From NCBI GenBank assembly GCA_937885645.1, contig CALABJ010000022.1, positions 1 through 6,892 on the forward strand: a DNA stretch of 6,892 nt, in the 5' to 3' direction. This stretch comes from RGIG4097 sp937885645. GTDB lineage: Bacteria > Bacillota > Clostridia > Christensenellales > CAG-917. A model generated the notes under the pieces. It made no database searches. It saw nothing but the letters and a program-made list of their open reading frames with translations, and had not been told where the DNA came from. Below are positions 1 through 5,327 of the stretch, one piece after another. Within the stretch, counting starts at the first letter, position 1. Every line of letters begins with the position of its first letter. A program made the translations under genes and the position numbers.

Positions 1-32
1 GTGAGGGTTGGGCTCGGCGTGTCTGACAAAAC

Positions 33-55
33 TAGGCGCGCAATAGCGCGTTTTT
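33..55 (+). terminator. Short terminator-like GC hairpin upstream of scfA
   Basis: CGCGC (37-41) and GCGCG (46-50) form a 5-bp all-GC stem around the loop AATA, followed directly by five T (51-55). It would end transcription entering from a gene left of the window, just before the scfA promoter begins at 60. The stem is short, so it may be inefficient. A near-copy of the hairpin sequence, without the T run, occurs at 4297-4315. Confidence 0.45.
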
Positions 56-59
56 AGTG

Positions 60-88
60 TTGACTTTGAACATAAGCCGTGTTATAAT
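60..88 (+). promoter_or_regulatory. Sigma-A-type promoter of scfA
   Basis: The -35 hexamer TTGACT (60-65, 5 of 6 consensus) is separated by exactly 17 nt from a perfect TATAAT -10 (83-88). A TG one base before the -10 (80-81) makes it an extended -10. The expected start is near 95, giving a leader of about 27 nt that carries the scfA ribosome binding site. It is the strongest promoter visible in the window and probably drives the whole unit to 4389. Confidence 0.88.
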
Positions 89-110
89 CAATAAAAATCA
101 AGATTTTTAT

Positions 111-115
111 GGAGG
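111..115 (+). promoter_or_regulatory. Ribosome binding site of scfA
   Basis: GGAGG lies 6 nt before the ATG at 122, a near-ideal Shine-Dalgarno. It fixes the start of this very short gene and contrasts with scfB, which has none nearby. Confidence 0.9.
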
Positions 116-121
116 CTATTT

Positions 122-271
122 ATGAAGCACATCAAAACATTGAAAACCCGTGACCTTTGCAAGAGCGCACAAAACGGCGGCTGTGGTGAATGCCAAACTT
201 CTTGCCAATCTGCTTGCAAGACCAGCTGTGGCATCGCAAACCAAAAGTGCGAAAACACAAAAAAGAACTAA
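122..271 (+). CDS. scfA: SCIFF (six cysteines in forty-five residues) ranthipeptide precursor
   Basis: This 49-residue ribosomal peptide precursor begins MKHIKTLKTRDLC, the typical SCIFF leader. Its core holds the family hallmark CGECQTSCQSACKTSC (21-36), followed by GIANQKCE. Cysteines are at 13, 21, 24, 28, 32, 36 and 43. The last six are the conserved set; Cys13, in the leader, is extra. The partner is the radical SAM enzyme encoded next to it, which forms Cys-to-Thr thioether bridges in characterised members (Tte1186a, CteA/thermocellin). Family members usually have Thr after Cys36 (TSCT); here it is Gly37, so the reported acceptor appears to be missing (see findings). Thr26 and Thr34 remain in the core. 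The start is set by GGAGG at 111-115 and a strong promoter. The biological role of SCIFF peptides is not settled, although signalling has been proposed. The identification is firm from sequence alone. Confidence 0.96.
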   Translation: MKHIKTLKTRDLCKSAQNGGCGECQTSCQSACKTSCGIANQKCENTKKN

Positions 272-291
272 TTTAGTCATCTCAACCTAAA

Positions 292-367
292 TGGGTGTGG
301 CTTTTGCCCACTATTAAGGATCAATCGGGCACACTTTTCACATCGTGGCAGTGTGCTTTCTTTTTCT
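292..367 (+). terminator. Attenuator-like terminator between scfA and scfB, with a possible competing fold
   Basis: GGGCACACT (327-335) pairs with AGTGTGCTT (350-358) over 9 bp, two of them G-U. An inner stem CAC (339-341) with GTG (345-347) extends it, and a U-rich tail TTTCTTTTTCT (357-367) follows. This is an intrinsic terminator shape ending right before the scfB ATG at 368. An upstream GGGTGTG (293-299) can instead pair with CACACTT (330-336), which would break the terminator stem. The likely effect is partial termination, giving abundant scfA mRNA and less scfB. The hairpin is seen in the sequence; the competing fold and any regulation are inferred. Confidence 0.65.
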
Positions 368-1741
368 ATGATACATCAATTCAAACAAGGTGGTCTTTGT
401 GTTGTAGTTGACGTCTTTTCAGGTGCAATTCACTTGGTTGACGACGTGGCGTACGACATAATTGCTCTCTACGAAACCACTGAAAAGGAACAAATTGTAA
501 ACTCTCTCGTGGAAAAATACGCCCACGAGAATTTGTCACGTGAAGAAATCAGTGAGTGCTATGACGAAATCACTGAACTGAAAGAAGACGGCAAACTCTT
601 CTCCCCCGACACCTTTGCACCTATCTCAAACAAATTGAAGGAAAAGACGTCGGGTGTTGTAAAGGCACTGTGTCTGCACGTGGCGCACACCTGCAACCTT
701 AACTGCGCATATTGTTTTGCAAGTCAAGGCAAATATTCTGGCGAAAGAGCGGTTATGAGTGAAGAAGTGGGCAAACGCGCCCTTGACTTCCTCATTGAAA
801 ACTCTGGCACTCGTCACAACCTTGAAGTTGACTTCTTCGGCGGTGAGCCTCTTATGAATTTTGACGTAGTCAAAAATCTTGTGGCTTATGCCCGTGAAAG
901 AGAAAAGGAAACAGGCAAAAACTTCCGCTTTACCCTCACCACCAACGGCGTGCTAATTGACGATGATGTCATCGATTTTGCAAACCGTGAAATGAGCAAC
1001 GTGGTCCTATCCCTTGACGGCAGAAAGGAAATCCACGACGAATTCCGTGTGGACTATGCAGGCAAAGGCAGTTTTGACAAGATTGTGCCCAAATTCCAAA
1101 AGCTGGTGGAGGCAAGAGGGGGCAAGGACTACTATATGCGTGGCACCTTCACCCACCGCAACCCTGACTTTGTCAACGACATCCGCACTATGCTTGACCT
1201 AGGCTTTGACGAATTGAGTATGGAGCCTGTGGTATGCGCACCCGATGACCCTGCCGCCCTCAACGAAAAGGACCTTGAAGTCGTGATGCAACAATATGAA
1301 GAGTTGGCGTCACTTATGCTTGAACGCCGTCGTCAAGGCAAGCCCTTCACCTTCTATCACTATATGATAGACCTTTCTGGTGGCCCTTGCATCTACAAGC
1401 GTGTGTCTGGTTGCGGAAGCGGAACTGAATATATGGCAGTCACCCCTTGGGGCGACCTTTACCCTTGCCATCAATTTGTGGGGGATGAAAAGTTCAAACT
1501 TGGCGACATCTACAACGGCGTCACCAACACTGCTCTCCAAAACGAATTCAAACAGTGCAACGTCTACGCTCACCCCGAGTGCAACGACTGTTGGGCAAAA
1601 CTGTACTGCTCTGGCGGTTGCGCCGCAAATGCATATCACGCCACTGGCAAGATAACCGGCATCTATGAAAATGGTTGCAAACTTTTCCGCAAACGTATGG
1701 AATGCGCCATCTTCCTTGAAGCCATGAAAACCCTTGAATAA
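368..1741 (+). CDS. scfB: SCIFF peptide maturase, radical SAM/SPASM thioether-forming enzyme
   Basis: This 457-residue cytosolic iron-sulfur enzyme uses S-adenosylmethionine radical chemistry to crosslink cysteines of ScfA to acceptor carbons. Residues 1-80 match the precursor-recognition domain of this family (start MIHQFK, then SGAIHLVDDVAYD). The radical SAM Cx3Cx2C motif is C109, C113, C116 (HTCNLNCAYC), with GGEP at 158-161. The C-terminal SPASM/twitch region holds the auxiliary cluster cysteines, including C341, C349, C367, C397, C405, C408, C414, C418 and C437. Length and domain order fit characterised homologues such as CteB. I chose ATG 368 because homologues begin MxHxFK; the in-frame GTG at 353 would add five residues from inside the terminator stem. 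Neither start has a Shine-Dalgarno at normal distance. The nearest is AAGGA (316-320), on the far side of the hairpin. The gene is intact. The next gene begins one base after its stop. Confidence 0.95.
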   Translation: MIHQFKQGGLCVVVDVFSGAIHLVDDVAYDIIALYETTEKEQIVNSLVEKYAHENLSREEISECYDEITELKEDGKLFSPDTFAPISNKLKEKTSGVVKALCLHVAHTCNLNCAYCFASQGKYSGERAVMSEEVGKRALDFLIENSGTRHNLEVDFFGGEPLMNFDVVKNLVAYAREREKETGKNFRFTLTTNGVLIDDDVIDFANREMSNVVLSLDGRKEIHDEFRVDYAGKGSFDKIVPKFQKLVEARGGKDYYMRGTFTHRNPDFVNDIRTMLDLGFDELSMEPVVCAPDDPAALNEKDLEVVMQQYEELASLMLERRRQGKPFTFYHYMIDLSGGPCIYKRVSGCGSGTEYMAVTPWGDLYPCHQFVGDEKFKLGDIYNGVTNTALQNEFKQCNVYAHPECNDCWAKLYCSGGCAANAYHATGKITGIYENGCKLFRKRMECAIFLEAMKTLE

Positions 1742-1742
1742 A

Positions 1743-3074
1743 ATGAAAACACCCATCATCGACTTTGTAAAAAAATACGCCCTGTCCTCATCCGTGCGTT
1801 TGCATATGCCCGGACACAAGGGCGTTTCTTTTTTTGGAGTTGAAAAGTGGGATATAACCGAGATAACAGGTGCGGACGTTTTGTACAGCGCAAAGGGTGT
1901 CATAAAGGAAAGTGAAATGAATGCAACTTCTCTTTTTGACAGCGCCCTCACCCTCTATTCAACAGAGGGCTCATCTCTTTCAATCCGTGCAATGTTGCAC
2001 CTGGTGAAGACCTACGCCATTGCCAACGGCAAGAGTGCAAAGGTGGTTGCAGGACGCAACGCACACAAGACTTTCGTGTCTGCATCTGCCCTTCTTGACA
2101 TTGACGTCAAATGGCTCTATTCAACAGAAAATGGGGTTTTAAGTTGCAAAATCGCCCTTTCAACCCTTGAAAATGCAATTTTAGAAGAAAATCCCACCGC
2201 AGTCTATATCACAAGCCCCGACTATCTTGGGGATGTTGAAGACGTCAAGTCTATTGCAGAAATCTGTCATAAACACGGAGTGCTTCTCCTTGTTGACAAT
2301 GCGCACGGAGGGTATCTCAAATTCATAAGTGATGGCAATCACCCTCTTGAACAAGGGGCAGACCTTGTGTGTGATTCCGCCCACAAAACACTGCCAGCAC
2401 TCACTGGGGCAGGCTATCTGCATATAGGCAAAACCGCACCCGATTTCTTCAAAGACAATGGGGAAAATGCTTTGTCACTTTACGCAAGCACTTCCCCTTC
2501 ATACCTCATCTTGCAATCCCTTGACAACCTTAACAAAGTGCTGTCTTCTCACCCCGACTACTTCAAAAAGACAGTGGCAAAGGTGGACGAATTGAAAGGT
2601 TTGCTTGTGGGTGCAGGTCATACCCTTGTTGGTGATGAAAAGATGAAAATCACCATTTCCACAAAACCCTACGGCTATGAGGGAAACCACTTTGCAGACC
2701 TGCTTGAAGACAAAGGCATCGTCGTTGAATTTGCAGACCGCGACTACGTCACTATGATGTTTTCACCCTGCAACAAGAGTGGAGATTTCAAAAAGACGGC
2801 AAAAGCAATCCTCTCAATAGAAAGAAAACAACCTATCCTTGACTTGCCCCCCGCGTCACCTATCCTTGAAAGAGGTATGACAATGCACTCTGCACTCTTT
2901 GCACCCAGTGAAGAGGTGGCAGTGGACAAGGCAATAGGTAGAATCCTTGCAACACCCACTGTGTGCTGCCCTCCTGCAATACCCATTGCGGTGTGCGGTG
3001 AGGTCATTGACGAAAGGGCTGTCGAGGTGTTCAAATACTACCGCATCAACACTATTCTTGTTGTAAGAGAATAA
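1743..3074 (+). CDS. PLP-dependent Orn/Lys/Arg decarboxylase-family protein
   Basis: This 443-residue fold-type I PLP enzyme belongs to the group III (Orn/Lys/Arg) decarboxylase family, which makes polyamines or diamines such as cadaverine or agmatine. Family marks are RLHMPGHKG (19-27), TEITGAD (39-45), GVIKESE (52-58), VDNAHGGYL (184-192, with Asp185 for the cofactor ring nitrogen and His188 stacking) and SAHKTLPAL (212-220, with Lys215 as the Schiff-base lysine). The decarboxylase C-terminal domain is recognisable in CPPAIPIAVCGEVI (409-422). It is somewhat shorter than the usual 480 or so residues of SpeA-type Gram-positive enzymes. The substrate cannot be told from sequence. Translation probably depends on coupling: scfB ends TAA at 1739-1741, the ATG is at 1743, and there is no Shine-Dalgarno. 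A TTG at 1734 in the same frame is a less likely start. Whether it acts on ScfA or merely shares its mRNA is unknown. Confidence 0.88.
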   Translation: MKTPIIDFVKKYALSSSVRLHMPGHKGVSFFGVEKWDITEITGADVLYSAKGVIKESEMNATSLFDSALTLYSTEGSSLSIRAMLHLVKTYAIANGKSAKVVAGRNAHKTFVSASALLDIDVKWLYSTENGVLSCKIALSTLENAILEENPTAVYITSPDYLGDVEDVKSIAEICHKHGVLLLVDNAHGGYLKFISDGNHPLEQGADLVCDSAHKTLPALTGAGYLHIGKTAPDFFKDNGENALSLYASTSPSYLILQSLDNLNKVLSSHPDYFKKTVAKVDELKGLLVGAGHTLVGDEKMKITISTKPYGYEGNHFADLLEDKGIVVEFADRDYVTMMFSPCNKSGDFKKTAKAILSIERKQPILDLPPASPILERGMTMHSALFAPSEEVAVDKAIGRILATPTVCCPPAIPIAVCGEVIDERAVEVFKYYRINTILVVRE

Positions 3075-3090
3075 ACTGATAAAAAACCAT

Positions 3091-3096
3091 AAAGGA
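3091..3096 (+). promoter_or_regulatory. Ribosome binding site of the ComEC-like hydrolase
   Basis: AAAGGA lies 7 nt before the ATG at 3104, in the 29-nt gap after the decarboxylase. It supports this start and independent translation within the same transcript. Confidence 0.75.
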
Positions 3097-3103
3097 ATAC
3101 ACT

Positions 3104-4288
3104 ATGGGCAAAACCGAAAAAAGAGTGGCAAAAAAAGCCGCTAAAAAGGCAGTGAAAAAGGCCTACAAACAAAATCCTAAAGCGTTTATCATCACCGCAG
3201 TTGCAATCGTGCTTATCGTTGCAATCGCTGTGGCGGTTCTTTACTTTGGCTTCCCCGAAAAGTGGGATATGGTCATCGGCCTCATCGTTGGAGATAGGAC
3301 TCCTGCTGGCAGCAACGGAGACAATCACCCCCTTCAAAGAGGTGACGGCGACCTGCAAGTGCACTTCATCAACGTGGGACAAGGGGATTGCATACTTATC
3401 CTCTTCCCTGACGGCAAAGAGATGCTCATTGACTGCGCCAACTACAACAATAGCAGTTCAATCAAGGAAAGCACCCTTGACTATATCGGCAGATATGTCA
3501 CAGACGGACAAATCGACTATCTTATGGTCACCCACGGGGACAGTGACCACATCTACTTTGTAGATGAAGTCCTCTACGCCTATGACGTGGACAATATCTA
3601 TATGCCCTTCATTTTGGCAGAGCCTGAAAACGATGAAAAGGCAGAAGCCGTGGCAAACTTGCCTGCTGACAAACTTGCTCTCTTCACCGATGACGACACT
3701 CTTACAAGCGGTGTGTATGCAGATTTCTTCATCGCTGCCCTCAGTGAAGAAGGTGCAAACATCATGTTCAACATCGGCAACTTCTCAATCACTGCCGACA
3801 CCTACCGCATTGACTTCTACGGCTACACCGCAGAGGACTGGGAAAACACAGGCCTCAGTCACGCAGAAGCCAAAAACGCAGTGTCACCTATCGGCATACT
3901 TGAATACAACGGCAGACGCATCGTTCTCACCGGTGACAGCAACGAAATCAACGAGCCCAAGTTTATTGCTCAATTCAGTGTCGACGTCCTTGACTGCGAC
4001 GTGTTGAAGGTTGGTCATCACGGCAGTGCAACCTCATCAACAAGAGAATTTTTGGACTTTGTGGACTGCGAATATGCAATCATCAGTTGCAATGCAAGTG
4101 GCAACACATTTGAGCACCCTCGTCAAGACACCCTTGACAGATTCATCGCAGACAATATGACAATCTACCGCACCGACCTTCACGGCACAATCCTTCTTGA
4201 AATTGACGGCGAAGGCAATATGACTTTTGCAACGGACTACAATCCCCCTGCAAGCGACGTGCTGAAAGGGGCAGACGCCGTAGCATAA
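3104..4288 (+). CDS. Membrane-anchored ComEC/Rec2-type metallo-beta-lactamase-fold hydrolase
   Basis: This 394-residue protein has three parts. Residues 1-26 are a very Lys/Ala-rich cytosolic tail with repeated AKK-like units. Residues 27-48 form one hydrophobic transmembrane segment. From about 84 a metallo-beta-lactamase domain follows, predicted outside the membrane. It resembles the stand-alone C-terminal domain of ComEC: HFINVGQGDC (87-96), LID (108-110), the metal motif THGDSDH (H144, D146, D148, H149), LTGDS (275-279) and GHHGS (304-308), then HP (338-339) and DLHGTI (358-363). A dinuclear metal hydrolase, perhaps acting on nucleic acid or another phosphodiester, is likely; the substrate is not shown. 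Canonical members usually have Gly-Gly shortly after the DH of the metal motif; here the sequence is IYFVDEV. The ComEC channel and DNA-binding parts are absent, so this is not a competence channel. It is the last gene before the terminator at 4357. Confidence 0.87.
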   Translation: MGKTEKRVAKKAAKKAVKKAYKQNPKAFIITAVAIVLIVAIAVAVLYFGFPEKWDMVIGLIVGDRTPAGSNGDNHPLQRGDGDLQVHFINVGQGDCILILFPDGKEMLIDCANYNNSSSIKESTLDYIGRYVTDGQIDYLMVTHGDSDHIYFVDEVLYAYDVDNIYMPFILAEPENDEKAEAVANLPADKLALFTDDDTLTSGVYADFFIAALSEEGANIMFNIGNFSITADTYRIDFYGYTAEDWENTGLSHAEAKNAVSPIGILEYNGRRIVLTGDSNEINEPKFIAQFSVDVLDCDVLKVGHHGSATSSTREFLDFVDCEYAIISCNASGNTFEHPRQDTLDRFIADNMTIYRTDLHGTILLEIDGEGNMTFATDYNPPASDVLKGADAVA

Positions 4289-4296
4289 GTTTAACG

Positions 4297-4315
4297 TAGG
4301 CGCGTGTGAGCGCGT
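4297..4315 (+). repeat. GC-rich hairpin repeat, second copy of the element at 33-51
   Basis: TAGGCGCGTGTGAGCGCGT matches TAGGCGCGCAATAGCGCGT at 33-51 at 15 of 19 positions. All four differences fall in the centre (positions 9-12). Both copies fold into a 5-bp CGCGY/GCGCG stem; here one pair becomes T-G and the loop is GTGA, a GNRA-type loop. This copy has no T run, so it is not a terminator. It may be a dispersed intergenic hairpin, or chance similarity of GC-rich palindromes. Confidence 0.35.
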
Positions 4316-4356
4316 GGACGCACGGGCACTTATACAACCGCACGAAATCAAGTATT

Positions 4357-4389
4357 AAAAAGGCAACGTTGTTTGCCTTTTTATTTTTT
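4357..4389 (+). terminator. Intrinsic terminator of the scf-decarboxylase-hydrolase unit
   Basis: AAAAAGGCAA (4357-4366) pairs perfectly with TTGCCTTTTT (4373-4382) around the 6-nt loop CGTTGT, followed by TATTTTTT. It lies 69 nt after the hydrolase stop and closes the first transcription unit. The rest of the 169-nt gap holds the GC-rich repeat and the promoter of the next unit. Confidence 0.88.
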
Positions 4390-4422
4390 GAAAAAAGTGC
4401 TACTTTCGCCCTGTTTTCACTA

Positions 4423-4451
4423 TTGAAATACCGTCGTTTCTATGTTATACT
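4423..4451 (+). promoter_or_regulatory. Promoter of the CDF-phosphoesterase unit, predicted to give a leaderless mRNA
   Basis: TTGAAA (4423-4428), a 17-nt spacer and TATACT (4446-4451) form the core, with TG one base before the -10 (4443-4444) as an extended -10. The start expected 6-7 nt after the -10 falls on or next to A4458, the first base of the ATG. There is no Shine-Dalgarno before that ATG (the sequence is TCATCTT). The motif TGTTATAnT is shared with the scfA promoter. Confidence 0.78.
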
Positions 4452-4457
4452 CATCTT

Positions 4458-5327
4458 ATGAACAAAGACGCCATCAAAAAATCCATATTGTTGATTGCTG
4501 TGATAATCGCGCTGAACGTTGGTCTTGCCATAGCCAAACTTTACGTTGGCTTGTCTTCCAACAGCCTTTGCATTATGCTGGACAGCATCAACAGTTTCCT
4601 CGACGTGCTCACCGCAATTGCATCCGTCATTGCCCTTGCTGTGGTGATGAAGTCAAGAGAAGACGCGATGTACGGCAGAAGCGAATATCTTGCCTCCTTT
4701 GTGGTGTCTGTGGTGGCAGTTGTCCTTGGTGGGCTTTTCCTCATCCGCTCAGTCAATCGCCTTGCAATGCCTGAGCCGGTATGGTTTGGGGTTGAAAGCA
4801 CTGCTATCATCTCTGTGGCAATAGCGGTCAAGTTGGGCATTGGTGTCACTTGCCATATCCTCAACAAGAAACTCAACTCTGTGGCTGTCAAGGCGATTAT
4901 GCTGGACAGCTTCCTTGACGTGGGCGTGACAACGACATCCCTTGTGTCCTACGTCGTGTCCGGCTACGTTGACTATGCGGTAGATGCAATCCTTGGCATA
5001 GTGCTCAGCATAGTCATCATAATCTTCGCAGTGAAGATGGTCGTCAGCAGTGTGAAGACAATAGTCGTCGGTGACAAGTGCGAAGATGAAAAAGAAATCA
5101 TTGAAAATATCATTGGTGGCACGGACAAAGTCCGTGAAGTAGGCAAAATCACCTTCCACGACTACGGCACTCACCAAAAAATCTGCGTTGTTGAAGTGGT
5201 CTATGACAGCGACAGCCTTGACGAGGTGACGGATATATCCCTCTCCCTCACAAACAAAATTTTTGAACAAACTGGGATAAAGGCACAAATCCTGCCCTTG
5301 TCCTGTAAAGGAGAAAAATATGAGTGA
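4458..5327 (+). CDS. Cation diffusion facilitator (CDF) transporter, probably Mn2+-type
   Basis: This 289-residue inner-membrane protein exports a divalent metal by proton exchange, normally as a dimer. Six hydrophobic segments are visible (about 9-30, 36-63, 80-98, 112-132, 146-168, 174-197), followed by a cytosolic C-terminal domain of about 85 residues. The family loop MYGRSEYLAS is at 71-80. The intramembrane metal site reads N45-x3-D49 in segment 2 (LDSINSFLD) and D150-x3-D154 in segment 5 (MLDSFLD). Zinc members normally carry His in one or both helices (HDHD or DDHD). N-D-D-D is what I recall for the pneumococcal manganese exporter MntE, so manganese export is the best inference; Fe or another metal is possible. 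Length is normal and the gene intact. The ATG at 4458 has no Shine-Dalgarno and coincides with the predicted transcript start. Its end overlaps the next gene by 8 nt. Confidence 0.92.
   Translation: MNKDAIKKSILLIAVIIALNVGLAIAKLYVGLSSNSLCIMLDSINSFLDVLTAIASVIALAVVMKSREDAMYGRSEYLASFVVSVVAVVLGGLFLIRSVNRLAMPEPVWFGVESTAIISVAIAVKLGIGVTCHILNKKLNSVAVKAIMLDSFLDVGVTTTSLVSYVVSGYVDYAVDAILGIVLSIVIIIFAVKMVVSSVKTIVVGDKCEDEKEIIENIIGGTDKVREVGKITFHDYGTHQKICVVEVVYDSDSLDEVTDISLSLTNKIFEQTGIKAQILPLSCKGEKYE
5307..5313 (+). promoter_or_regulatory. Ribosome binding site of the metallophosphoesterase, inside the CDF gene
   Basis: AAAGGAG lies 6 nt before the ATG at 5320 and within the last codons of the transporter, whose TGA stop is at 5325-5327. 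The overlap and the strong site suggest coupled but efficient translation of the second gene. Confidence 0.88.

Noticed and set aside
1..57. Open frame at the left edge (ending TAG at 55-57) as the tail of an upstream gene
   Set aside because: It is only 18 codons, resembles no known C-terminus, and overlaps the GC hairpin and T run that look like a terminator.
353..367. GTG at 353 as the start of scfB, adding residues MLSFS
   Set aside because: It lies within the 3' arm of the terminator hairpin, has no Shine-Dalgarno, and homologous maturases begin at the MIHQFK equivalent (ATG 368).
269..367. Read-through of the scfA TAA giving an scfA-scfB fusion, since both share a frame and no other stop lies between them
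   Set aside because: An open run of 32 codons happens by chance about one time in five. The translation of the gap looks random, and the terminator fits better.
1734..1742. TTG at 1734 as start of the decarboxylase
   Set aside because: The ATG three codons later directly after the scfB stop is the simpler choice, and homology begins after it. Neither has a clear Shine-Dalgarno.
1310..1951. 213-codon open frame on the - strand
   Set aside because: It is antisense to scfB and the decarboxylase, which carry clear family motifs. It has no recognisable domains and straddles two real genes.
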